A stretch of 24,811 bases of DNA. Origin: Desulfobulbaceae bacterium UBA5173. Its GTDB lineage: Bacteria; Desulfobacterota; Desulfobulbia; Desulfobulbales; Desulfobulbaceae. The position numbers and the translations under genes are program-made. The notes beneath the pieces were generated by a model, which did not search any database, was not told where the DNA came from, and saw only the letters and a program-made list of their open reading frames with translations. The stretch covers positions 19,706-44,516 of the forward strand of contig DHWV01000093.1 of assembly GCA_002413355.1 (NCBI GenBank), given 5' to 3'. Below, piece after piece: positions 15,209-22,919 of the stretch; positions within the stretch are counted from its first letter, which is position 1, and each line of letters starts with the position of its first letter.

Positions 15209-15763
15209 CTATGCTTTGTCCGCTGCGCAGCCTCCCGTCGGCGACAGTTCCCGCAGATTGTCTCTGATCAATGCTGAAGCACAGGCTGAATCAGTCAGGA
15301 TATAACTGCCGCTTTTCAGCTCCCGTATCCGCGTCTTGTGCAGCCGCTCCCGGCAGTCCATGTACAGATCAAATGCTTGCAAAGCCGCCCTATCTGCATC
15401 GCGGTCAAAAGGAGCCAGTTCCGGCAGCAGCTCGCGGCAATCTTTGTCTGCTGACAATATCTGCCGCACCGCCCATTTCAAATCCAGCACCGGCGCGACC
15501 GCCTGCGAGGGCGTGAACTGCTGCACCGCCCGGATGCGGATGATCTGATCGAGCGGCTCCGCGAAAGCCTGCGCCGCCGCGCCTTCAGCCAGCAGCCGGA
15601 AGAGCTTTGCCAAGCCCTCGCGGATGTTCATGCCAACCGGATTGGCGAATCTGTCCTGCGACTTCTTGAAAAAGCTGGATGACTCGTAGGTGTCCAGCGT
15701 CCGTTCTGTCCACAGGGCGAGGATTTTTTCCTCGTTGCGCTTCAAGGCTTCCGAGAGGTTCAT
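15209..15763 (-). CDS. RsbRD N-terminal domain protein, first gene of the dsr operon
   Basis: A 184-residue soluble protein with N-terminus MNLSEALKRNEEKILALWTERTLDTYESSSFFKK and then FANPVGMNIREGLAKLFRLL. This is the RsbRD/RsbR N-terminal helical domain otherwise found in stress-sensing regulators. No STAS or kinase domain follows, so it is a stand-alone domain. In sulfate-reducing Desulfobacterota a gene of this type commonly precedes dsrMKJOP; its role is unknown and could be sensing or assembly. It starts 45 nt after the prc stop and ends 47 nt before dsrM. The ribosome binding site is weak. Confidence 0.75.
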   Translation of the reverse strand: MNLSEALKRNEEKILALWTERTLDTYESSSFFKKSQDRFANPVGMNIREGLAKLFRLLAEGAAAQAFAEPLDQIIRIRAVQQFTPSQAVAPVLDLKWAVRQILSADKDCRELLPELAPFDRDADRAALQAFDLYMDCRERLHKTRIRELKSGSYILTDSACASALIRDNLRELSPTGGCAADKA

Positions 15764-15808
15764 TTTGGTGAAGGACTCAGCTCTGTCAACGGAATTTCAA
15801 GGGAAAAA

Positions 15809-17923
15809 TTATTTCTTGCCGCCAGAGCTTGCTGCCGCGTCCATCAGCGTCAAGGCAAGATCAGCGTAAGGATCTTGGGCCAGCTCCTGCTCCAAGGTCT
15901 TTTTCTCCTTTTTGCCAGCAGGATGTTCCTCATCCTCCTCTTCCTCGCCCATGATTCCGGCTGACTCCGCCGCCTTTTTCGCCCGTTCCAGCTCCTTCCG
16001 CTCTTTCAGAACTCCAGCCAGATAGACAGGTGCAAGGCTCTTCTCCTTGCGTTCCTTAGCCCGCAGACTTTCTGCTTGGATTTTCTTGAATTTTTCACTG
16101 GCAGCCAAATAGATTTCGCTTACTTTCTTGGCTTTGCCAGCATCAAAATGTTGTCCGTTCCATAGCGTGTGCTGTGCCTCCTGCACCTGATCCCAAGGCA
16201 GAGAATAGTCCAAATATTGCTCGCCTGTCTCCAGATAATCAAGAAGACTCGGCACCACCACATCCGGGATTACCCCCTTGTATTGGGTCGAGCCACCGCT
16301 GATCCGGTAGAATTTCTGAATCGTGACCTTGAGTGCGCCAAGGTTGTCGTATTTTTTCAGATGCAGCAGGGGCAAATTGCGGTTCATGTCAACCAGTGCC
16401 TGCACAGTGCCTTTGCCGTGCGTGTGCGCTCCGCCGACGATCAGCGCGCGTCCATAATCCTGAAGAGCGGCCGCGAGAATTTCTGAGGCTGAAGCGGCAA
16501 ACTGGTTGACCAGCACCATCATGGGGCCGTCATAGGCAATGTTCTTGTCCTCATCTTCCAGCAGGATGATTTTGCCTTCAGAGTTTTTGACCTGCACCAC
16601 CGGCCCGCCGGGCAGGAAAAGGCCGGACACATCGACCGCATCCGAAAGCGAGCCGCCGCCATTGCCGCGCAGATCCAGAATCAGCCCTGTGATGCCTTCC
16701 TTTTTCAGCTTCTGTAGCTCGCTGCGGGTGTCGTCGGTGACATTTCTGCCGTCCTTGTTCTCAAAATCACGGTAAAAACTGGGTATTTTCAAAAAACCGA
16801 CCTTGCGGCCCTGCTTGTCTTTCAGCACGGTGGACTTGACATAGGTCTCCTCCAGCTTGACCACATCGCGGATCAGCGGAATCACCAAGCGGGCACCGTC
16901 CGCTCTGGACACCGTCAGTCGCACTTCAGTGCCTTTGGGGCCGCGAATGTGCGAGACCGCCTCGCGGATGCTCATGGCTGAAATATCCACCGGCTCGCCG
17001 TCTTTTTCCGACACCGCCATGATGACATCTTCAGCCTGAAGCTGGCCTTGCGCTTCGGCCGGGCTGCCGGGAATGATGTTGACCACCTTGATATGGCCGT
17101 CATCCTCCCGCAGCAGCGCGCCGATGCCTTCTAGCGAACCGCTCATGTGAATGTCGAAATCCTCTTTTGATTCCGGGGCCATGTAGCTGGTGTGCGGGTC
17201 AAAGGCGCGAGCGATGGCATCAAAATAGCGGTTGTAATGCTCCTGCCGGTCGGTCTTCTGAATCCGGTCAAGGTAGCTGTGCGTTTTTTTGCGCACTTTT
17301 TCCACTGCTTCCGTCCAAAGCGGTTGATCAACACGGCTATCTTCAGGCTTGAGCAGGGTCTTCTTCGCCTCTTTCCGCTTCGTGTTCTCTTTTTCCACCG
17401 CCTCCAAATAGCTTTCTATCACGTCCAGCTTGAGAATACGTCGCCAGCGGTCGCGCAGTTCTTCCGCATTGGCCGGGCAGGCGGTCTTCTCCGGGTCAGT
17501 CTGGAGGTAATCAGCCCGGTCCGCATCAAATCCGGCCTCCAAAAGCTGATCGATCAGCTTACTGACCTCTCCGGCCCGCCGGTTGAGCAGGCCCATGCCT
17601 GCGTCAGGCAAGAGGAGGCGGCCCCGGCTGATTTCTTCGCCGATCTTGTCAGCAAACACGTCAAGTTGGCGCACATCCTCAGCAAGAAGAAACTGCTTGC
17701 GCGGGTCAAGCTGCTTGAGATAGAGAGTATAGGCCGCCTTGGAGGTCTGTGTATCCAGCTCCTTGTGGCTGAAATGCTGCGCAGGAAGCTGACGGCTCAA
17801 CATGTAGGCGATCAGCCGATTGCGTCCAGCATCAAATTCTGACGGCATGACCTTGCCGTGAACTGACGCGCCAAGCAGCAGCGAGGCAAGAAGCCCGCCA
17901 ACGAGGAAACGGTGCAGCCGCAT
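15809..17923 (-). CDS. prc: Tail-specific C-terminal-processing protease Prc (S41A)
   Basis: A 704-residue exported serine protease of the Prc/Tsp type, long like E. coli Prc. The signal peptide is MRLHRFLVGGLLASLLLGASVHG. A helical N-terminal domain covers about residues 28-240, including FDPHTSYMAP. A PDZ domain lies at about 260-345 (LEGIGALL...VVNIIPGSPAEAQGQL). The S41 domain follows with LILDLRGNGGG (about 414-424), the serine motif ASASEILAAAL (about 477-487) and lysine 504 in HGKGTVQ, giving an intact Ser/Lys dyad. The lysine/glutamate-rich C-terminus matches the Prc tail. Prc degrades or trims periplasmic and lipoprotein substrates by their C-terminal tails. lpxD lies 192 nt upstream with a hairpin between, so prc may have its own promoter. 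Confidence 0.92.
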   Translation of the reverse strand: MRLHRFLVGGLLASLLLGASVHGKVMPSEFDAGRNRLIAYMLSRQLPAQHFSHKELDTQTSKAAYTLYLKQLDPRKQFLLAEDVRQLDVFADKIGEEISRGRLLLPDAGMGLLNRRAGEVSKLIDQLLEAGFDADRADYLQTDPEKTACPANAEELRDRWRRILKLDVIESYLEAVEKENTKRKEAKKTLLKPEDSRVDQPLWTEAVEKVRKKTHSYLDRIQKTDRQEHYNRYFDAIARAFDPHTSYMAPESKEDFDIHMSGSLEGIGALLREDDGHIKVVNIIPGSPAEAQGQLQAEDVIMAVSEKDGEPVDISAMSIREAVSHIRGPKGTEVRLTVSRADGARLVIPLIRDVVKLEETYVKSTVLKDKQGRKVGFLKIPSFYRDFENKDGRNVTDDTRSELQKLKKEGITGLILDLRGNGGGSLSDAVDVSGLFLPGGPVVQVKNSEGKIILLEDEDKNIAYDGPMMVLVNQFAASASEILAAALQDYGRALIVGGAHTHGKGTVQALVDMNRNLPLLHLKKYDNLGALKVTIQKFYRISGGSTQYKGVIPDVVVPSLLDYLETGEQYLDYSLPWDQVQEAQHTLWNGQHFDAGKAKKVSEIYLAASEKFKKIQAESLRAKERKEKSLAPVYLAGVLKERKELERAKKAAESAGIMGEEEEDEEHPAGKKEKKTLEQELAQDPYADLALTLMDAAASSGGKK

Positions 17924-17994
17924 AGAAATAACTCCGAAAGAAATGCGGACAGATCAGGCGAAGGCCGACCTGCGCGAAACAAAATCAAATGGCA

Positions 17995-18030
17995 GTCGGT
18001 CTGCGCTGAGATTGTTCAACACAGACCGAC
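17995..18030 (-). terminator. Hairpin between lpxD and prc
   Basis: GTCGGTCTG (17995-18003) and its exact complement CAGACCGAC (18022-18030) form a 9-bp stem with an 18-nt loop. On the minus strand a T-rich but interrupted stretch (TTTGATTTTGTTTC) follows a few bases later. It may be a weak lpxD terminator or a regulatory leader hairpin of prc. Confidence 0.4.
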
Positions 18031-18115
18031 AAAGTTTCATACCACGTGCGGTTGAAAATGTAAACAGGCAAAAGGGATGCGGCAGAACGCCACCGCTTGA
18101 AAAAGTGTCGCCCGC

Positions 18116-19153
18116 TCAGTCCAAGGTGCCACGTTTGTCCATGTCCTTGCGGAGCTGGCGCAGCTCCTTGAGCATCTCCGGCAATCTGCTGAAGGCGGCC
18201 ACAGCCCTACCCCATTGCCTGATCTCGATGGCAGGAATGCCGCCGACCATCGCGCCTTGTTTCTGGTCGTTATGTACCCCAGCCTTGGCAGCGATCATCA
18301 CCCGGTCGGCAATGTGCAGATGACCGCTCACGCCTGCATTGGCGGCCAGCACCACATTGCGGCCCAAAATGGTGCTACCTGCCACGCCTGCTTGGCCGAC
18401 AAGGACAGAGTTCTCGCCGATGACGCAGTTGTGGCCGACCATGACCTGATTGTCCATCCGCACGCCGCTTTTGATCCAGGTCACGCCGAAGGCGGCCCGA
18501 TCCACGCAGGTGTTGGCCCCGATCTGCACGTCGTCGTCAAGGCGGACAATGCCCACCTGCGGCTTGCTCACATGCGCGCCTGTGGCCGGATCAGTGGCAA
18601 AGCCGAAGCCGTCGCTGCCGATCACCGCGCCGTGATGCAGCACCACCCGGCGGCCCAGCGTGCAGCCATAGGCCACCACCGCGTTGGCATGAAGGATGCA
18701 GTCGTCACCGATCTCCACATCATTGCCGATGATCACGCCCGGCTCGATCCGCACCCGCTCGCCGATGCGCACTCGCTCGCCGACGCAGACCAGCGGGCCG
18801 ATGCTCACCTGGCTGCTGATCACGCAGTCCTTGCCGATCACCGCCCGCTCGTGAATGCCCGCCGCCTTGAACGGCTCGGCCAGCAAATGATTGTGAATCC
18901 GCGCCGCCGCCAAGTCCACGTTGCCGACTTTGATCAACGGCAGCTGGTCTGAGGAGAAATCCAGCGGGGCGATGCAGGCCGAAGCCTTGCTTGCGGCCAG
19001 CTTGTCAGCCAGCTTCCCGCTGTTGATGAAGGTCAGTTGGCCCGGTTCCGCCAGATCGAGGCTGTTGAGGGCGGTGATGACGATACTGCCGTCGTCGCCC
19101 TCCACGGTACCGCCGACCAGCGCGGCCAGCTCCGCAAGGCGTGCTGTTTTCAT
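18116..19153 (-). CDS. lpxD: UDP-3-O-acylglucosamine N-acyltransferase LpxD
   Basis: LpxD adds the second 3-hydroxyacyl chain (from acyl-ACP) to UDP-3-O-acyl-glucosamine in lipid A synthesis, so the organism makes LPS. The 345-residue length fits the family. The N-terminal uridine-binding domain (about 1-100) includes LDLAEPGQLTFINSGKL. About ten left-handed beta-helix hexapeptide turns follow (IGKDCVISSQVSIGPLVCVGERVRIGERV...), with the LpxD signature HHGAVIGSDGFGFA and catalytic histidine 241 in MVGHNCVIG. The C-terminal helix contains EIRQWGRAVAAFSRLPEM. It is separated from namZ by a terminator and is not next to fabZ or lpxA here. Confidence 0.95.
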   Translation of the reverse strand: MKTARLAELAALVGGTVEGDDGSIVITALNSLDLAEPGQLTFINSGKLADKLAASKASACIAPLDFSSDQLPLIKVGNVDLAAARIHNHLLAEPFKAAGIHERAVIGKDCVISSQVSIGPLVCVGERVRIGERVRIEPGVIIGNDVEIGDDCILHANAVVAYGCTLGRRVVLHHGAVIGSDGFGFATDPATGAHVSKPQVGIVRLDDDVQIGANTCVDRAAFGVTWIKSGVRMDNQVMVGHNCVIGENSVLVGQAGVAGSTILGRNVVLAANAGVSGHLHIADRVMIAAKAGVHNDQKQGAMVGGIPAIEIRQWGRAVAAFSRLPEMLKELRQLRKDMDKRGTLD

Positions 19154-19172
19154 AGTCTTCCTGTTGCTGACG

Positions 19173-19198
19173 AAAAGGGCGTTTCAAAAGAAACGCCC
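19173..19198 (-). terminator. Intrinsic terminator after the NamZ gene
   Basis: On the minus strand GGGCGTTTC-TTTT-GAAACGCCC (19198-19177) is a perfect 9-bp stem with a 4-nt loop followed by TTTT. It lies about 30 nt after the stop of the gene at 19230 and just before lpxD, closing the methyltransferase-terC-mntP-namZ operon. Confidence 0.8.
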
Positions 19199-19229
19199 CA
19201 GCGGGATGCACGGTTGCAGAATAGCGTAT

Positions 19230-20405
19230 TTATCGCTCAGGGTAAAGGAAAACAGCGCGGCGGCGGGTGTCGAAAGCGGCCAGCTCTTCCTGCCAAGACT
19301 GCTCCAGCTCAAGGATGTCCGCGCCATCCTCAAGAGCCTCACGCACGGTCTGGTCGCCGAGAATCATGTCCATCGGCAGCTTCTCGTATTCGTATTCGTA
19401 AGGCGGCTGCTTGTAAACAAATTCACCCGGACAGAGCCGGATGACAGCTTGGAACAGAGCGAGGCTGAGGCGGTATGACAAAAAGCGGCGCGGTTCCGTG
19501 ACATGGATATGAAAGCCTGCGCAGGGCTGACCCGCCCATTTACCGGAAGTCGGCTCAAAGACCAGCGGACGGAGGACGCAGCCGGGCAGCTCTGTGCGGC
19601 GCAGCTGCTCCAGCACCTCCTGCGGCCTGATGAAAGGCGCGCCGACCAGCTCGAACGGCAGCGTGGTGCCGCGCCCTTCGGAGATGTTCGTGCCTTCCCA
19701 GATCACTTGGCCGGGATAAACCAGCGCGGTCAGCGGCGTGGGCATGTTCGGCGAAGGGAAAACCCAGGGCAGGCCGGTGTCGGCGAAGAACATCTCCCGC
19801 GTCCAGCCCTGCATCCTGATCACGTCAAGGTCAGCGTTGATGCCCATCTCGCGGTTGCAGAGCAGGGCCAGCTCGCCCATGGTCAGGCCGTGGCGCATGG
19901 GAATTTCATGCAGGCCGACAAAAGAGCGCAACTTCGGCCTGAGCAGATTGCCCTCGATTATCAGGCCGCCAACCGGATTGGGACGGTCGAGAACGACAAC
20001 CTGTTTGCCGCAGGCCGCCGCCTGCTGGAGGCAATAAACCACCGTCCAGATGAAGGTGTACACCCGCGTGCCCACGTCCTGCAAATCAATCAGCAGGATG
20101 TCGAAGCCCTCAAACATCGCGGCAGTCGGCTGCCGCGTCTCGCCGTAGAGCGAATAGACCGGGAGACTGGTTGCCGCGTCCCTGCCATGCCCGGACTCAA
20201 TCATGTTATCCTGCTTCTCGCTGAAAAAGCCGTGCTGCGGCGAAAAGAGGCAGGCAAGCTGGCCGGGGAACGCCTGCATGAGCAGGTCGCGGCTATGCCG
20301 GAAGCGGCTGTCTGTGGAAGCCTGATTGCAGAGCAGGGCCAGCCGTTTGCCTGCAAACGAGCGCGGTGGTGCGGCGATGAGTTCTTCGATGCCGAGAGTG
20401 GTCAT
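19230..20405 (-). CDS. DUF1343 / NamZ-type exo-beta-N-acetylmuramidase
   Basis: A 391-residue DUF1343 protein. Characterised members (NamZ) remove terminal N-acetylmuramic acid from peptidoglycan fragments. Family landmarks are GKRLALLCNQAS near the N-terminus, LFSPQHGFFSEKQDNMI, PVYSLYGETRQPT, DILLIDLQDVGTRVYTF, VVVLDRPNPVGG, PMRHGLTMGELA and WEGTNISEGRGTTLPFE, all in the expected order. No signal peptide is visible, whereas many homologs are exported, so this version looks cytoplasmic and may serve wall recycling. It starts 5 nt after the mntP stop and is the last gene before the terminator at 19173-19198. Confidence 0.88.
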   Translation of the reverse strand: MTTLGIEELIAAPPRSFAGKRLALLCNQASTDSRFRHSRDLLMQAFPGQLACLFSPQHGFFSEKQDNMIESGHGRDAATSLPVYSLYGETRQPTAAMFEGFDILLIDLQDVGTRVYTFIWTVVYCLQQAAACGKQVVVLDRPNPVGGLIIEGNLLRPKLRSFVGLHEIPMRHGLTMGELALLCNREMGINADLDVIRMQGWTREMFFADTGLPWVFPSPNMPTPLTALVYPGQVIWEGTNISEGRGTTLPFELVGAPFIRPQEVLEQLRRTELPGCVLRPLVFEPTSGKWAGQPCAGFHIHVTEPRRFLSYRLSLALFQAVIRLCPGEFVYKQPPYEYEYEKLPMDMILGDQTVREALEDGADILELEQSWQEELAAFDTRRRAVFLYPER

Positions 20406-20410
20406 GTGTT

Positions 20411-20971
20411 TCAGGAAAGATGTTCGATCAGAATCTTAACTCCAATTCCCACCAGCACTACGCCGCCAATCATCTCCATCCGCTTGCCTGTCTTTATGCT
20501 GGCCCTTTTGCCGATCAGCATGGCGGCAGATGAAAGCAACGCGGTGACAATGCCAATCATCACGGAAGGATACCAAATGCTCACCTCCAGCATGGACAGA
20601 CTAAGACCGACTGCCAGTGCGTCAATGCTGGTGGCAATGCTGAGAAGCAGCAAGGTTAGGCCGCGTGAAGGATCATCGGCGATTTTTTCCTGATCTGGGT
20701 CAAATCCTTCCTTCAGCATCCGCCCGCCGACAAAGGCGAGCAGGGCAAAGGCGATCCAATGATCAACCGCCGCGAAAGAGGCAGCGAACTTCACTCCCGC
20801 CGCCCAGCCGATCACTGGCATGAGAAACTGGAACAGGCCGAAGTGAAAGGCCAGCCGACTGGCGGCGCGAAAATCTTGGACAAAACCGGCTGCCGCCGCA
20901 GCGAGCGATACGGCAGCCGCATCCATTGCCAAGCCGCAGGCAATGACAACAAGTTCGAGGAAGCTCATCAA
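20411..20971 (-). CDS. mntP: Manganese efflux pump MntP
   Basis: MntP exports Mn2+ across the inner membrane. The 186-residue product has the family length and six predicted membrane helices. The two internal repeats carry the conserved acidic motifs GLAMDAAAVSLA (about residues 13-24) and SIATSIDALAVGLSLS (about 110-125), whose aspartates are needed for transport in the family. Its ATG (20971) overlaps the terC stop (20968-20970) as ATGA, so the two are translationally coupled. A Mn-sensing riboswitch of the yybP-ykoY type often precedes such genes, but there is no room for one directly upstream here. Confidence 0.93.
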   Translation of the reverse strand: MMSFLELVVIACGLAMDAAAVSLAAAAAGFVQDFRAASRLAFHFGLFQFLMPVIGWAAGVKFAASFAAVDHWIAFALLAFVGGRMLKEGFDPDQEKIADDPSRGLTLLLLSIATSIDALAVGLSLSMLEVSIWYPSVMIGIVTALLSSAAMLIGKRASIKTGKRMEMIGGVVLVGIGVKILIEHLS

Positions 20972-21732
20972 ACAGTTTTTTCGTTCTCGGTGGTGTAGGC
21001 TTTTCGCAGACTCACCGGCTGCTTGCTGACTTTCTTTAGCCGCAGATTGAGCATTTCAACAAAGACCGAGAAGGCCATTGCAAAATAGACGTATCCCTTC
21101 GGAATATGGTACTCAAGCCCTTCGACGATCAAGGTGAAGCCGATCAGCAAAAGGAAACTCAGGGCCAGCATCTTCACTGTGGGATGGCGGTTGACGAAAT
21201 CGCCAATCGCCTTGGCTAAAAAGACCATCACGCAGGATGAGGCAATGACCGCCGCAATCATGATGTCCACATGATCCACCATGCCGACAGCAGTGATTAC
21301 TGAGTCAAGGGAGAAAACAATGTCCAGCAGCATGATCTGAATCACCACACTGCGGAAGGAAGGGCCGGTTCTGCCGCCGCCGGAGACATGCTCCTCGTCG
21401 CCCTCCAGCTTCTGGTGGATCTCATGCGTGCTTTTGCCGATCAAGAAGAGGCCGCCAAGGATGAGAATGATGCTCCGCCCGGTGATCTCGTGCTTGAGCA
21501 CTGTGAACAGCGGCTCAGTCAGGCCAATGATCCACGAGAGCGAAAGCAGGAGCAGGATGCGCGTGCCGATGGCCAAAATAATGCCAACTGTGCGGGCCTT
21601 GCCCTGTTCGTTCAGCGGGAGCTTGCCGGAGAGGATGGAGATGAAAATCACGTTGTCCACGCCGAGGACAAGTTCAAGCAGAACAAGGGTGAGAAAGGCG
21701 ATCCACGCATTCGGGTCAGCGAGCCAAGCCAT
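20968..21732 (-). CDS. TerC family integral membrane protein
   Basis: A 254-residue membrane protein with about seven helices. The TerC signatures are LLELVLGVDNVIFISILSGKLP near residues 18-39 and LLDIVFSLDSVITAVGMVDHVDI near 134-156; their acidic residues lie within helices as in the family. Some TerC proteins (Alx, YkoY-like) export manganese, sometimes to metallate exported enzymes. The immediately overlapping mntP supports a metal-export role here rather than tellurite resistance. It lies 39 nt after the methyltransferase stop. Family firm, metal inferred. Confidence 0.88.
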   Translation of the reverse strand: MAWLADPNAWIAFLTLVLLELVLGVDNVIFISILSGKLPLNEQGKARTVGIILAIGTRILLLLSLSWIIGLTEPLFTVLKHEITGRSIILILGGLFLIGKSTHEIHQKLEGDEEHVSGGGRTGPSFRSVVIQIMLLDIVFSLDSVITAVGMVDHVDIMIAAVIASSCVMVFLAKAIGDFVNRHPTVKMLALSFLLLIGFTLIVEGLEYHIPKGYVYFAMAFSVFVEMLNLRLKKVSKQPVSLRKAYTTENEKTV

Positions 21733-21771
21733 GTTAATTCTCCTTGTGATGGTATGCGGACAAAATGAACG

Positions 21772-22323
21772 TCATGAGGCGCGTTCAAAGACAAACAGGT
21801 TGTTCAGGCCAAACTGAAATTTCTTCCACGCCTTGGTCTGAAAGCCGTGTCGCTCAAAAATTCCCGGCAGGTGCTCCGGGTTGAAACCATGATGCTGCTC
21901 TAAGGACATGCCGTCGGCCAAACGCAGAAACACCAGCATGTCAATCACTTTGTCCGCCGCCTCAGACGGCACGGTGACAATGACTCTGCCGTGCGGACGG
22001 AGCAGTTGACAGCATTTGCGGGCAATGGCTTCTTTATCCTCAAGATGCTCCAACGTGGCCAGCATCACAATGGCATCAAAGGACTGTGATGGCAAGAGCA
22101 GCGAATCCTCAAACAGAGCGGCTTTGAGTGTATATTTTTCTGTGCTTTCTTCGTGCTGTAAGAGCGGGTCAAGGCCAAGACTTCCGGCTCTCAGGCGCGG
22201 CTCCAGCATTTTCAGAAATTCTCCTTGATGACAGCCTATCTCTAAAACTTGGCTGTCATCAAGTATCCACGGCGCAGAAACCCGCATCCGCCAAGCCTGA
22301 ATCACATAATCTGCCAATCGCAT
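21772..22323 (-). CDS. Class I SAM-dependent methyltransferase
   Basis: From ATG 22323 (MRLADYVIQAWRMRVSAPWI) the product is about 183 residues. The open frame continues upstream to 22521, but that part runs into the toxin remnant and shows no homology; TTGGAG lies about 11 nt before 22323. Motif I is QVLEIGCHQGEFL, motif II GLDPLL, motif III MLATLEHLEDKEAI, and motif IV RPHGRVIVTVPSE. This is the Methyltransf_11/UbiE-like small-molecule methyltransferase type, and the substrate cannot be told. It heads an apparent operon with terC, mntP and namZ. Confidence 0.75.
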   Translation of the reverse strand: MRLADYVIQAWRMRVSAPWILDDSQVLEIGCHQGEFLKMLEPRLRAGSLGLDPLLQHEESTEKYTLKAALFEDSLLLPSQSFDAIVMLATLEHLEDKEAIARKCCQLLRPHGRVIVTVPSEAADKVIDMLVFLRLADGMSLEQHHGFNPEHLPGIFERHGFQTKAWKKFQFGLNNLFVFERAS

Positions 22324-22399
22324 TGAGCAGTTTCTCCAATGTTGTCTTATGGGCAGCAGACGACATGCCTGCTGCACTGAAAAGCATCTGTCTCCGCTG

Positions 22400-22676
22400 C
22401 GGAAGAGGCTGTGATGCGGGATGATTTGCAGAATGTGGTGAAGATGGATTGGCAATTGCCAATCCGGCCACGGTGTTTGCCTGTTCATCAATGACAAAGG
22501 GAACTGCATGGACGTATCCATTCAGCAGCAGCACAAATATCTGCTGATTTGGCCTTGAAGGATGTTCCAGACATGGTAAGGTATTCTTTCTTCAAAATCA
22601 GCTCGGCGATCTGATCAAAGGAGATGTTCCGTTCCAGCCGCAGCTTTTGGTTCTTGCCGTCATCCCAGAGTATCAT
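22400..22676 (-). pseudogene. Frameshifted BrnT-like toxin remnant
   Basis: ATG at 22676 opens MILWDDGKNQKLRLERNISFDQIAELILKKEYLTM, like the N-terminus of BrnT-type ribonuclease toxins (WD..KN..L...R.ISF). Skipping one T on the minus strand at 22571 restores LEHPSRPNQQIFVLLLNGYVHAVPFVIDE, which is the family's middle and end (HP...NQ.IFV....Y...VPFV). The family's closing FLKT..PSRK is not present in that frame; weakly similar residues appear in other frames. I infer a decayed toxin gene with at least one frameshift. No antitoxin gene was recognised next to it. The far boundary is approximate. Confidence 0.5.
22446..22465. repeat. 20-bp perfect palindrome
   Basis: GGATTGGCAATTGCCAATCC is identical to its reverse complement. 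It lies inside the 3' part of the toxin remnant, about 125 nt upstream of the methyltransferase start. It could be an operator, an insertion scar or chance. Confidence 0.5.
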
Positions 22677-22816
22677 ATCACATACAGGCTGTCTGTTGTC
22701 TTTTGTTCTGCTTTTGAGGTGCCACTACACGCCCCTTATTCAATATTACCTCTCCACTGCACACATACTGCATTGTCTGGCGTAGTCTTCTCTATACCCA
22801 GCCAGCACGCTCCGTC

Positions 22817-22859
22817 GGAGTAACCATAGTGTCTCTTGCGGAGATACTATGGTTACTCC
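22817..22859. repeat. Large hairpin downstream of the TIR gene
   Basis: Arms GGAGTAACCATAGTGTCTC (22817-22835) and GAGATACTATGGTTACTCC (22841-22859) pair over 19 nt with one mismatch and a 5-nt loop (TTGCG). It lies 60-100 nt after the stop of the TIR-beta-helix gene and shares the ATAGTGTCTC word with the palindrome at 22865-22882. Confidence 0.8.
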
Positions 22860-22864
22860 CCGCC

Positions 22865-22882
22865 GAGACACTATAGTGTCTC
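22865..22882. repeat. 18-bp perfect palindrome GAGACACTATAGTGTCTC
   Basis: Self-complementary over 18 bp and built from the same GAGACACTAT half-site that occurs, with one change in one copy, in the adjacent hairpin. With the hairpin it gives four half-sites in 66 bp, directly after the TIR-beta-helix gene. Confidence 0.8.
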
Positions 22883-22919
22883 TTTATTTCCGACTGCCTG
22901 CGGAAGAGAATGCCCTGCT

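Noticed and set aside
19503..20693. 396-codon plus-strand frame antisense to namZ and mntP
   Set aside because: Covers two well-recognised minus-strand genes and has no recognisable domain.
21733..21771. Possible yybP-ykoY manganese riboswitch upstream of terC/mntP
   Set aside because: The gap is only 39 nt, too short for that riboswitch, and no such fold is visible.
22324..22521. N-terminal extension of the methyltransferase frame
   Set aside because: The stretch overlaps the toxin remnant and has no methyltransferase similarity; ATG 22323 has an acceptable ribosome binding site and leads into the conserved fold.
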